Shown here in pieces: positions 9,068 through 17,317 of a stretch of DNA of 64,000 nucleotides; within the stretch, counting starts at the first letter, position 1, and every line of letters starts with the position of its first letter. Source of the DNA: Rhodobacterales bacterium 52_120_T64 (GTDB taxonomy: Bacteria > Pseudomonadota > Alphaproteobacteria > Rhodobacterales > Rhodobacteraceae); assembly GCA_002162875.1 (NCBI GenBank), contig MABA01000020.1, forward strand, positions 21,392 through 85,391, read 5' to 3'. Below the pieces are notes generated by a model. It saw only the letters and a list, made by a program, of their open reading frames with translations. It ran no database searches and was not told the origin of the DNA. Position numbers and translations under genes: made by a program.

Positions 9068-10261
9068 ATGACCGACTTTACAAAGACCAAAGCCTTGTTC
9101 GATATTCCGGCGGGTGTAATCTACTTGGACGGAAACTCGCTCGGCCCTCTTCCCAAAGATGCGCCGGTTCGGGTCGCGAGTATGATGAAAAACGAATGGG
9201 GTCAGTTGCTAATTGGCGGTTGGAATAAGGCTGGGTGGATACAGCAGCCAACATCTGTTGGCGATCGTATTGCAAAACTGATCGGAGCCGAAGAAAACAG
9301 CGTTGTCATGGGTGATACCTTGTCGATCAAAGTGTATCAGGCGGTCGCCTCGGCGCTGGAATTGAACCCCGACCGAAAGGTAATCCTGTCCGACAACGGA
9401 AATTTTCCAACAGATTTATATATGACGGATGGTCTGATCCGCACATTGAACGATGGCCACGAATTACGAATTGTTAACTCCGGAGATGTTGAGGCCGCGA
9501 TTGATGATACCGTCGCCGTATTGCTGTTAACAGAGGTCGATTATCGTACGGGGCGCAAGCACGACATGAAGCGGTTAACCGAAAAAGCACATGCGGCAGG
9601 CGTCCTCACGGTATGGGACTTGGCACATTCAGCTGGCGCGCTACCAGTTGACCTATCAGCGTGCGATGTCGATTTTGCCATTGGCTGCACGTACAAATAT
9701 CTTAACGGTGGCCCTGGTGCACCAGCTTTCATTTACGTAGCCCCTCGACATTTCGAAAAAGTACGACCAGCATTGTCTGGCTGGCTTGGGCATGAAACAC
9801 CCTTTGACTTTGATATTGAATACAAGGCTGGCAGCGGTATCGAGCGCATGCGGATTGGCACTCCGCCCATAATTGCACTTGCAGCGTTGGAATCCGCACT
9901 CGACATCTGGGACATGGTCAATATTGAGGATGTTCGCGCCAAATCCAATGAACTTTGCGATCTGTTTGTCAAAGAAGTGGAGGCACGCTGCCCACAATTG
10001 GCCCTTGATACACCACGCAATAGCGAGGTACGCGGCTCACATGTTTCCTTCCGATTTGCGGACGGATATGCGGTTATGCAGGCGTTGATCGCGCGCGGCG
10101 TCGTTGGGGATTTTCGAGCACCGGATACGATGCGCTTCGGGTTTACACCCCTCTATATAGACGAATTGGATGTACTTGCTGCAGTCGACATACTTGAAGA
10201 CATAATGACGAATGCGCTGTGGAATACAGAGGCGTTCAAAACCAAGTTGGAAGTAACCTGA
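9068..10261 (+). CDS. kynU: Kynureninase
   Basis: A 397-residue fold-type I PLP enzyme that cleaves L-kynurenine to anthranilate and alanine in tryptophan catabolism. Recognisable segments are Y-L-D-G-N-S-L-G-P-L-P near residue 17, W-D-L-A-H-S-A-G-A-L-P near 185 and the PLP-lysine region G-C-T-Y-K-Y-L-N-G-G-P-G near 215. The ATG at 9068 matches the family start (TDFTKTKALFDIP); an upstream in-frame ATG at 9020 would add 16 atypical residues. It stands without other kyn genes: no tryptophan dioxygenase or formamidase is nearby. It is followed after 9 bases by an unrelated flavoprotein gene. Confidence 0.92.
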   Translation: MTDFTKTKALFDIPAGVIYLDGNSLGPLPKDAPVRVASMMKNEWGQLLIGGWNKAGWIQQPTSVGDRIAKLIGAEENSVVMGDTLSIKVYQAVASALELNPDRKVILSDNGNFPTDLYMTDGLIRTLNDGHELRIVNSGDVEAAIDDTVAVLLLTEVDYRTGRKHDMKRLTEKAHAAGVLTVWDLAHSAGALPVDLSACDVDFAIGCTYKYLNGGPGAPAFIYVAPRHFEKVRPALSGWLGHETPFDFDIEYKAGSGIERMRIGTPPIIALAALESALDIWDMVNIEDVRAKSNELCDLFVKEVEARCPQLALDTPRNSEVRGSHVSFRFADGYAVMQALIARGVVGDFRAPDTMRFGFTPLYIDELDVLAAVDILEDIMTNALWNTEAFKTKLEVT

Positions 10262-10270
10262 GTTTACGAA

Positions 10271-11446
10271 ATGAATAACACATACGATACAATCATCCTT
10301 GGCGCAGGCGCTGCCGGCCTAATGTGTGCTCTAACAGCAGGGCAGCGCGGGCGTCGGGTTTTGTTGCTGGATCACGCTGATAAAGCTGGAAAGAAAATCC
10401 TGATTTCAGGTGGCGGACGGTGCAATTTCACAAATACCGACACGCGCCACGAATGCTATCTTTCCCAAAACAAACACTTCGCTAAGTCAGCACTGAGCCG
10501 CTACTCGCCTGATGACTTTCGAGAATTGGTCGAACATCACGGCATCGCCTGGCACGAGAAAACGCTCGGACAGTTGTTTTGTGACGTCTCGGCCAAACAG
10601 ATATTGGCGATGTTGTTGAAAGAATGTGCGGACGGGCAGGTCGAAATCCTTTTGAAACATAAAGTTGATACTATCCGCCATGTGAATGGAGAGTATTTGG
10701 TCGAAGGTAACGGGAAAACTGCGCACGCTGCGTCGTTGGTCGTTGCGACAGGCGGACCATCCATCCCCAAGATGGGGGCTACTTCATTCGCTTACGATGC
10801 CGCTAGGCAGTTCGGGTTAAAGGTCGTTGAGCCAACACCTGCGCTGGTTCCCTTCACGCTTAGTCATGACGAACAACTATTTCGCGCTTTGTCTGGCGTA
10901 TCCACAGACGTGATAGTGCGTTGCGGTAAGATAGAGTTTCGCGAGGCGGCGTTGTTCACGCACAAAGGTTTGTCTGGCCCGGCAATCTTGCAAATTTCGT
11001 CCTACTGGAAAAACGGTCAGAGCATCGGGGTTGATTTCTTGCCCGACCTATCCTCAGGTTGGTTGATCGAGACTAAACGCACCCGGCCTCGATCTCATTT
11101 TCGCGCTGTTTTAGGGCAGCATTTGCCAGATCGTTTAACCCAAGTCCTGGCAGAGCGGGTGAACTTGATTGGCGAATTAGCCAATCAATCGGACAAACTA
11201 CTGGCAAAAATAGAAAACAAACTATCTAATTGGATATTTATCCCGAACGGGACCGAGGGTTTCGCAAAGGCCGAAGTTACACTTGGTGGCGTCGATACAA
11301 ACGGACTATCCTCCAAAACCATGGAGGCGAAAAATCAACCCGGGCTCTACTTTATTGGCGAGGCCGTCGACGTAACCGGCTGGCTTGGTGGATACAATTT
11401 CCAGTGGGCATGGGCCAGCGGTTGGGTCGCTGGCCAAGTTCTTTAG
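10271..11446 (+). CDS. BaiN/HI0933 family NAD(P)/FAD-dependent flavoprotein
   Basis: A 391-residue HI0933/YhiN-type flavoprotein. It has the FAD dinucleotide motif G-A-G-A-A-G-L-M-C near residue 10, the family signature G-K-K-I-L-I-S-G-G-G-R-C-N-F-T-N near 42, and the C-terminal G-E-A-V-D-V-T-G-W-L-G-G-Y-N-F-Q-W-A. These occur in RdsA/BaiN-like proteins; BaiN of gut Clostridium is a bile-acid 12-dehydro reductase, but most members have no known substrate. It follows kynU closely and ends 4 bases inside the convergent TMADH-like gene. A cytosolic redox role is likely; substrate unknown. Confidence 0.85.
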   Translation: MNNTYDTIILGAGAAGLMCALTAGQRGRRVLLLDHADKAGKKILISGGGRCNFTNTDTRHECYLSQNKHFAKSALSRYSPDDFRELVEHHGIAWHEKTLGQLFCDVSAKQILAMLLKECADGQVEILLKHKVDTIRHVNGEYLVEGNGKTAHAASLVVATGGPSIPKMGATSFAYDAARQFGLKVVEPTPALVPFTLSHDEQLFRALSGVSTDVIVRCGKIEFREAALFTHKGLSGPAILQISSYWKNGQSIGVDFLPDLSSGWLIETKRTRPRSHFRAVLGQHLPDRLTQVLAERVNLIGELANQSDKLLAKIENKLSNWIFIPNGTEGFAKAEVTLGGVDTNGLSSKTMEAKNQPGLYFIGEAVDVTGWLGGYNFQWAWASGWVAGQVL

Positions 11447-13497
11447 GGTTGATAATTCTCACGCTTAAACGGAATTTCCGATACTTCGCATTCCAGTTCT
11501 TGCGCAAATTGATGCCCTGCATATACCGCCATCGCAATCGTGCCGGGTGCATGGCAATCCGCGATGCGCGTTACAGATTTAATACCGGTATCTGCGAAAA
11601 CATCGGATTTTCCCATTAGCCCATCGTACACCATACTATCGGGACGGCGCGTAGTAACCGGAATGACAGTATCGGCCGCAATGTGCCGCTCTCTGCCGGT
11701 ATATTCGCACGCCAATGTGACCTCACCGTCACCAACAACGCTCAGCGAATGCGCACAAATCACTCTAACCTCTTTCTCAAGCAAGCGTTGCTGAATGCGG
11801 CGCTGCTCCATCGTGTTTTCAGTCCATTCAGCAACCATCGTCGAAGGCGTAACCAATGTGACGTCATGGCCCAGATCGCGCAGATGCTCTGCGATCACGC
11901 TACCCATGTAATAATGTTCGTCGTCAAAAATAACGACCTTTCCATCGACGACGCCACCCTTCAAAATGTGGTCAACGCTAACCAATATGGTAGCAACCGT
12001 CGCCTGCAATGGATGAATGATCGAGCGCCCAACTCCATCGCTTCGCCATGCCGCCCCTGTTGCCAACAACACATGTTCAAAACCAAATTCCAACACCTGA
12101 TCAGCCGTTAACCGGCTGTTAAGGTACGTTTCGACGTTAGGCTTCTGAGCAATCATATAAGTCCGGTGGTCCGCCACGCGTTTCCATTCACCAAGGCCCG
12201 GCATACGCGATTCCAGTACAACCCGCCCGCCCAACTCATCTGACGCCTCAGCCAAAGTAACATCATAGCCGCGTTTGGAAAGCGCCAGTGTCGCCTCCAA
12301 TCCGCCAGGGCCGCCGCCTAAAACGAGCACAGAAGCATCGCTTTTCTTGGGTGATATAATCTCCGGATGCCAATCCTTGCGGTATTCTTCTGCAATCGTG
12401 GGATTCTGCGTGCAGCGGATCGGCGTAGATGTAAAATCGCCTGAAACACAAATGTTGCAACCTATACATTCGCGAATTTCGTCCTGTCGACCCGTCTTGA
12501 TCTTATTCGGTAAATATGGGTCTGCAATCGATGGACGCGCTGCGCCAATCAAATCCAGCACGCCACGCTTGACTTGCGAAACCATCATGTCAGGTGAAGT
12601 AAACCGCCCTACCCCGACGACCGGCTTGTTCGTCGCCTGTTTTACGAACTTGATATATTTCTCTTGCGAGCCTTCAGCGCCAAACCGTGAAGGAAGCGAG
12701 TCATTCTCCCATCCTGCGATGTTCACATCCCACAAGTCAGGCAAATCCGAGAGCATCTCGACGATTTCTTTGCCCTCCACATTCCAGCGCATACCGTCTT
12801 CGCCCATCAGCTCGTCCACAGCGAACCGGAAAGCGATCGCGCAAGTATCCCCGACTGCCTCTTTGGTGTCCTCCAGGATTTCGCGAACAAGGCGCACGCG
12901 GTTTTCCAACCTGCCGCCATATTCGTCTGTGCGCTGGTTATAGCGCGACAAAAGATAGTGCATCAGCAGTGTCATATTGTGCCCAGCATAGACATAAACG
13001 ATGTCGTATCCGGCGTTTTTCGCCCGCAACGTCGCATCACGATGCCAGCGGCGAAGGTCGCGGATGTCTTGTTTATCCATGCCGCGCGCCTGCAACGGGT
13101 GACGGTATGTCGTGGCCATATCACTTGGCGCAAGGGGTGGCATCCGGCTGAAATAATTCGGGACGTTCGCCCCGTTATGCACAAGTTGTATGCCCGCCAA
13201 TCCTCCGTTTTCATGCACGGCGTCGGTCATCAAACGATGTGTTGGAATATCGCTGCTGTCCCACAACCGCATTTCTACTGCCGGAGACAAATCACTTGTC
13301 GGATGGATTTCACATTCTTCAGTGCAAACAACGCCCCAGCCGCCAGCAGCTTTGGTACCACGCATAGCCGCCATCGCTTTAGGAAACCGATGCCCCATGC
13401 CATTGCAATGCGGCACTTGATAAAAGCGGTTCTTGGTTGTGATCGGACCAATTTTAACAGGTTCGAACAAAATATCGTATCGGCTATCGCGGGACAT
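11443..13497 (-). CDS. Trimethylamine/dimethylamine dehydrogenase-like iron-sulfur flavoprotein
   Basis: A 684-residue protein colinear with trimethylamine dehydrogenase: an FMN TIM barrel (1-370), a 4Fe-4S site (C-I-G-C-N-I-C plus a later Cys near 350-370), and a C-terminal dinucleotide domain (VLVLGGGPGGLEATLALSKRG). Cys31 in V-P-H-C-N-G sits where TMADH links FMN covalently, and Y-V-Y-A-G-H retains the active-site His. The TMADH substrate-site Tyr60 aligns with Glu61 here (T-E-E-C), so the substrate is probably not trimethylamine. As the last gene after a betaine-type ABC importer, it likely N-demethylates the imported methylated amine (betaine, dimethylglycine or a similar zwitterion). 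Start: ATG with GGAGTTCCTAT before it. Confidence 0.85.
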   Translation of the reverse strand: MSRDSRYDILFEPVKIGPITTKNRFYQVPHCNGMGHRFPKAMAAMRGTKAAGGWGVVCTEECEIHPTSDLSPAVEMRLWDSSDIPTHRLMTDAVHENGGLAGIQLVHNGANVPNYFSRMPPLAPSDMATTYRHPLQARGMDKQDIRDLRRWHRDATLRAKNAGYDIVYVYAGHNMTLLMHYLLSRYNQRTDEYGGRLENRVRLVREILEDTKEAVGDTCAIAFRFAVDELMGEDGMRWNVEGKEIVEMLSDLPDLWDVNIAGWENDSLPSRFGAEGSQEKYIKFVKQATNKPVVGVGRFTSPDMMVSQVKRGVLDLIGAARPSIADPYLPNKIKTGRQDEIRECIGCNICVSGDFTSTPIRCTQNPTIAEEYRKDWHPEIISPKKSDASVLVLGGGPGGLEATLALSKRGYDVTLAEASDELGGRVVLESRMPGLGEWKRVADHRTYMIAQKPNVETYLNSRLTADQVLEFGFEHVLLATGAAWRSDGVGRSIIHPLQATVATILVSVDHILKGGVVDGKVVIFDDEHYYMGSVIAEHLRDLGHDVTLVTPSTMVAEWTENTMEQRRIQQRLLEKEVRVICAHSLSVVGDGEVTLACEYTGRERHIAADTVIPVTTRRPDSMVYDGLMGKSDVFADTGIKSVTRIADCHAPGTIAMAVYAGHQFAQELECEVSEIPFKRENYQP

Positions 13498-13570
13498 ATA
13501 GGAACTCCTTGAAGCGCAGACGATTATTTGTCAGGCAAATACCGTCTGGCCACAAGAGTTTTCCGCTGGG

Positions 13571-14599
13571 TCAATGTTTAGCGGGCGTTACCATTGCTTC
13601 AATTGTAGACTTCATCGAAATTGATCCAATGGATGCACCTTCGCCATCGACAATATTCGCCGAAGCCTCGCCAGAGTCTGACAGCAACTTGGCCGCGTCT
13701 TCCAGCCGGCTACCACTAGGGATTGCCACAGAAGCAGAACCATTTGTTCCCGATTCCATAATTGTGTCTACCCTGATAACGCGCCCACGGTTAACTTCCT
13801 TTACAAAGTCCGAGATGTACGCATCTGCCGGGTTTAGAACAATTTCTTGCCCAGTACCTTGTTGGATAACTGCCCCGTCCCGCAAGATTGCGATACGATC
13901 GCCAAGACGCAAAGCTTCGTCCAGATCGTGGGTGATGAACACGATAGTTTTATGAAGTTCTTCTTGTAGCTCCAGCAAGATGGTTTGCATGTCGGTGCGG
14001 ATAAGAGGATCAAGCGCTGAAAACGCCTCGTCCATCAAAAGAATGTCCGCATCATTTGTCAACGCTCGGGCAAGTCCCACACGCTGTTGCATTCCGCCGG
14101 ACAGCTCATTGGGATACCGATCCTCATAGCCATCAAGGCCCACACGTTTCAACCAGTGGCGTGCGCGTTCCTCGGCGTCCGCGTTGCCGATGCCTTGCAA
14201 TTCCAACCCGTATAGCGCGTTGGTAATCACAGTCCGGTGCGGCAACAAAGCGAACTTCTGAAACACCATCGCAGTTTTGTGGCGGCGGAATTCTCGAAGA
14301 TCGGATTCAGACATTTTGCAAACATCTTCACCCTGATAAATCACCTCGCCCACGGTGGGTTCGATCAGGCGGTTAATGTGGCGGATCAGGGTGGATTTCC
14401 CCGAACCAGACAAGCCCATGATAACCTGAATTTTGGCCTGAGGCATGTGGATATTGATATCTTTCAATCCCAAAACATGCCCATGCTTGGCGTTCAGTTC
14501 GTCTTTGGACATACCATTCTGGACAGCCTCGACATACTTTTTGCCATTCGCGCCGAATATTTTATAAAGACCGCGAACATCAATGCTGTTATCAGCCAT
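13571..14599 (-). CDS. Glycine betaine/quaternary amine ABC transporter ATP-binding protein (ProV/OpuA type)
   Basis: A 342-residue ABC ATPase with Walker A G-L-S-G-S-G-K-S-T near residue 63, signature L-S-G-G-M-Q-Q-R near 165 and Walker B I-L-L-M-D-E-A near 185. The N-terminal extension (IFGANGKKYVEAVQNGMSKDELNAK) and C-terminal regulatory region are typical of the ProV/OpuAA subfamily and of TmoW-type importers; only about the last 70 residues remain for a CBS-like part, a short version. It overlaps the permease gene by 8 bases. The ribosome site GGAGGTGATCC before the ATG is nearly ideal. It drives import of a quaternary or methylated amine. Confidence 0.9.
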   Translation of the reverse strand: MADNSIDVRGLYKIFGANGKKYVEAVQNGMSKDELNAKHGHVLGLKDINIHMPQAKIQVIMGLSGSGKSTLIRHINRLIEPTVGEVIYQGEDVCKMSESDLREFRRHKTAMVFQKFALLPHRTVITNALYGLELQGIGNADAEERARHWLKRVGLDGYEDRYPNELSGGMQQRVGLARALTNDADILLMDEAFSALDPLIRTDMQTILLELQEELHKTIVFITHDLDEALRLGDRIAILRDGAVIQQGTGQEIVLNPADAYISDFVKEVNRGRVIRVDTIMESGTNGSASVAIPSGSRLEDAAKLLSDSGEASANIVDGEGASIGSISMKSTIEAMVTPAKH

Positions 14600-15506
14600 G
14601 GATCACCTCCGAGTGTTTTTGTAGGCGTTTGCCGAACTTTTGTGAAACCCGATCGAAAACGATGGCGATTGCAACAATTGCAAGTCCGTTCATTAATCCA
14701 AGTGCTAGATATTGGTTGTTAACCGCTTTCAGCACCTCGGAGCCAAGCCCATTAACACCGATCAACGCGGCCACAACAACCATGGCCAAGGCCATCATAA
14801 TAGTTTGATTAACGCCTGCGAAAATATTAGGCAACGCCAGTGGCATTTGAACGGTCCAGAGCTTTTGTCTAGGGGATGCACCAAATGCATCCGCGGCCTC
14901 AAGTACGTCTTTATCAACAAGGCGAATACCAAGATTAGTTAGTCGCACCACCGGCGGGATGGCGTAAATACATACTGCGATCAAACCCGGGACCTTACCA
15001 ATGCCGAGCAACATAAGGATGGGGATCAAGTAAACGAAGCTCGGGATTGTTTGCATAATATCGAGTACTGGCGTTATGACTGCTTGTGTTCGATCCGATT
15101 TCGACATCAGAATGCCGAGCGGTATGCCAATAATAATACAAAGTGCGGTTGATACAGAAATCAGCGCGAGCGTGAACATCATATCTTCCCACATCCCGAG
15201 GTATCCAACTACCAGCAGCGTCAAAACAGTACCGACAACCAATCCCCAAGTTCGAGCGCCCGCATAAACCAGCGCGCCTAAAATAACGATCATCAATGGC
15301 CAAGGTGTGGCCACAACCAGTTTTTCGAACCACACAAGAACGCGTAGCAGCGGTTCGAAAAAGTCCTCGATTCCGACGCCCCATTCGCGTGTGAACACCT
15401 TAAAACTTTCATCAATTCCTTTTTTGAAATCCCGCAAGTCGGTGCGGCTCATTTCTGGAAACTCTGTGAGAATTTCGGTGAGTGACTTGTCCGTAAACAC
15501 GCCCAT
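14592..15506 (-). CDS. Glycine betaine/quaternary amine ABC transporter permease (ProW type)
   Basis: A 304-residue inner-membrane permease. After a soluble N-terminal stretch of about 65 residues there are six or seven hydrophobic helices. The EAA-type loop reads D-A-F-G-A-S-P-R-Q-K-L-W-T-V-Q-M-P-L-A-L-P near residue 205, which contacts the ATPase. The family match is ProW/OpuAB. It lies between the binding-protein gene, from which a strong hairpin separates it, and the ATPase gene, which it overlaps. It forms the translocation path for the importer's methylated-amine substrate. Confidence 0.9.
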   Translation of the reverse strand: MGVFTDKSLTEILTEFPEMSRTDLRDFKKGIDESFKVFTREWGVGIEDFFEPLLRVLVWFEKLVVATPWPLMIVILGALVYAGARTWGLVVGTVLTLLVVGYLGMWEDMMFTLALISVSTALCIIIGIPLGILMSKSDRTQAVITPVLDIMQTIPSFVYLIPILMLLGIGKVPGLIAVCIYAIPPVVRLTNLGIRLVDKDVLEAADAFGASPRQKLWTVQMPLALPNIFAGVNQTIMMALAMVVVAALIGVNGLGSEVLKAVNNQYLALGLMNGLAIVAIAIVFDRVSQKFGKRLQKHSEVIHG

Positions 15507-15536
15507 TTTTGGACCCCCTGATCTTTATATAAGCAA

Positions 15537-15562
15537 GGGCCCGCCGAGCGGTCGGCGGGCCC
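15537..15562 (-). terminator. Intercistronic hairpin between binding-protein and permease genes
   Basis: A perfect 11-base-pair inverted repeat, GGGCCCGCCGA / TCGGCGGGCCC, with a 4-base loop sits in the 81-base gap after the binding-protein stop. In the transcribed direction it is followed by CTTGCTTATAT, a poor U-tract. This suggests an attenuator or mRNA-stabilising stem that lets the binding protein be made in excess over the permease and ATPase, rather than a complete terminator. Confidence 0.65.
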
Positions 15563-15587
15563 TGATATTAGTATCGCAAATTCAAGA

Positions 15588-16682
15588 TTAAAGCGCTGCT
15601 TTAACCTTAGCTGCAACTTCTTCCGATACCCATGTTGTCCACAGATCTTCGTGCTGGATCAGGAACTCATAGGCAGCGTCTTCGCCGGCAGCCTGCTCCT
15701 CAGCCATATACACCAACATCTCACCCATAACATCGCCGGGGTAAATACGCGCTGCAAGATAGTCATTGATCTCGCCGCCCGTTTTCATGAATTCGTCGGT
15801 AACGATGGTGAACACTTCGGATTTAACCCAAGCAGTCATCTCTGGATCAGCACACCCTTCTTGCGAAGTACACGCGTTCCAATGCTCGGCACCTACAAAA
15901 TCTACGCCGAATGGCACATATTGCATGCTATATTTGCCGATGATGGAAGTCGGTGACCAGTAATAGCCCAACCAGTTTTCGCCGCGCTCATTCGCTTTGG
16001 CGATTGATGCGTCAAGACCAGCAGCCGAACCCGGATCGACTAGAACCCAACCTTTGTCTTCCATGCCGTATGCTACGAACAAGTTGTTATTAATGTGCTG
16101 ACAACCCCAACCGGCAGGGCAACCAACAAAGGCACCTTTGGATGGGTCTTCTTGGGATGGGAATAGATCAGGACGTTCAATCCAGTCTAGCACAGTTTTC
16201 AACTCGGGATGCGCGGCGGCAGTGTATGGCGGAATCCACCAGCCTTCCCCAAGACCTGTGATTGGACCCAGGTTAACCGAATGCAAACGGCCTTCGGCAA
16301 TTGCAGCGTCAACAAGTTCACGAACGCCGTTCACCCATTGCTCACCAGCAATATCAGGCACGCCCTTTGAGTCCATGGACGCAAAAATGGCAGATGTGCC
16401 GCCAACGATTAGTTCAACGTTACATCCATAGCCTTCTTCGAGGATGATCTTGTCCACGTTGGCCAGAAGTTCACCGGATGCCCAGTTGAACTCGCCCATT
16501 GTGATGTCGCCACATTCTTGTGCCAAAGCTTCAGCAACAGCTAGTGCTTCAGCAGCAGCTTGTGCTTCAGCAGCAGCTTGTGCTTCGACTGCGGCAACTT
16601 CTGCGGCCTTTTTTTGAGAATACATATAATATCCTCCGCCTGCTACAACGAGGATAGCAATAATCGCTATGATTCTTTTCAT
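15588..16682 (-). CDS. Betaine-type ABC transporter substrate-binding protein with membrane anchor and Ala-rich stalk
   Basis: A 364-residue OpuAC-like binding protein, first gene of the importer operon. Residues 3-20 are a hydrophobic helix (IIAIIAILVVAGGGYYMY) with no clear signal-peptidase site. Residues 24-54 are an Ala/Glu stalk built on a repeated E-A-Q-A-A-A unit. The binding domain begins near 57 (DITMGEFNWASGELLANVDKIILEEGYGC) and contains several Trp residues suited to an aromatic cage (G-E-G-W-W-I-P-P; P-A-G-W-G-C-Q). It should capture a quaternary or methylated amine such as betaine, choline or TMAO in the periplasm; which one cannot be read. GGAGAAATATCA precedes the ATG. Confidence 0.85.
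   Translation of the reverse strand: MKRIIAIIAILVVAGGGYYMYSQKKAAEVAAVEAQAAAEAQAAAEALAVAEALAQECGDITMGEFNWASGELLANVDKIILEEGYGCNVELIVGGTSAIFASMDSKGVPDIAGEQWVNGVRELVDAAIAEGRLHSVNLGPITGLGEGWWIPPYTAAAHPELKTVLDWIERPDLFPSQEDPSKGAFVGCPAGWGCQHINNNLFVAYGMEDKGWVLVDPGSAAGLDASIAKANERGENWLGYYWSPTSIIGKYSMQYVPFGVDFVGAEHWNACTSQEGCADPEMTAWVKSEVFTIVTDEFMKTGGEINDYLAARIYPGDVMGEMLVYMAEEQAAGEDAAYEFLIQHEDLWTTWVSEEVAAKVKAAL
16528..16581 (-). repeat. Three tandem 18-bp repeats encoding the Ala-rich stalk
   Basis: GCTTCAGCAGCAGCTTGT occurs twice in exact tandem (16546-16563 and 16564-16581), preceded by a diverged copy at 16528-16545. On the coding strand they give E-A-Q-A-A-A twice and E-A-L-A-V-A. Copy number could vary by slippage without shifting the frame. 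Confidence 0.85.
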
Positions 16683-17232
16683 TGATATTTCTCCGTATTG
16701 GTTATTAGTAATTGTTTTTGTTGGTTAGCGTTTTTCAAAAAGCCATTGCTCTGAGTGCAATCATCTTGTGATTGGTAATTGCTGGATAGAAACCGCAATT
16801 CGCTAACTGTTGAATTCTCTTCATGATGCTAGCATAACTTTCTAGAACCAAATGAATAGCCTTCAGCGACATATAAGTGTCGGAAAACGAATACTTGGTT
16901 ATTATTTAGCTGATGTAGATGCTTGCGGAGGCCGAAAACTCAAAACGAAGTCACCCTTCCCCTTCAGTTGAACAACCTACCGTTGAGTTGCGTCATTTTG
17001 CGTTTACCCTATGCTTCGCAACACTGCACCACGCCGAATCGACCGCACGCATACTTCGGTTCACTCAGCCCGCTGATGACAAGAAATGAACCGCGTTCGA
17101 CCCGTCATACCCAAAGCAGACACAGCATTTAGTCGCGCAAATATCAACACACATTTAGCGGTCGAAGCATACGAAGACAGCGCTGCTTCGAAACATCGGC
17201 TATATCTGCGTTATTTTCAGACCACCGCTCAG
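16683..17232. other. Intergenic region upstream of the ABC operon, no gene seen
   Basis: About 550 bases without a convincing gene. It must hold the leftward promoter of the ABC operon. Two small dyads are visible: CGACA-N6-TGTCG at 16867-16882 and CGAAGCA-N14-TGCTTCG at 17163-17190. I cannot assign either to a regulator. A 69-codon open frame at 16923 lacks a ribosome site and looks like chance. Confidence 0.5.
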
Positions 17233-17246
17233 TTGATGTAGATCAA
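17233..17246. promoter_or_regulatory. FNR/FnrL box
   Basis: TTGATGTAGATCAA is an exact match to the FNR-family consensus TTGAT-N4-ATCAA. It is centred about 78 bases before the ATG of the FNR-like gene, so autoregulation by that gene's own product or another FnrL is likely. The regulator's helix carries E-x-x-S-R, which in E. coli FNR reads this half-site. Confidence 0.8.
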
Positions 17247-17317
17247 GATGTTGTCGATAGGGCGATATATAATGCGATAGCGGCAATATTTGTCATAGAC
17301 ACACAAGGTTGATCCGG

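Noticed and set aside
16923..17132. 69-codon plus-strand open frame in the ABC operon upstream gap
   Set aside because: No ribosome site, no recognisable pattern, and composition like non-coding DNA.
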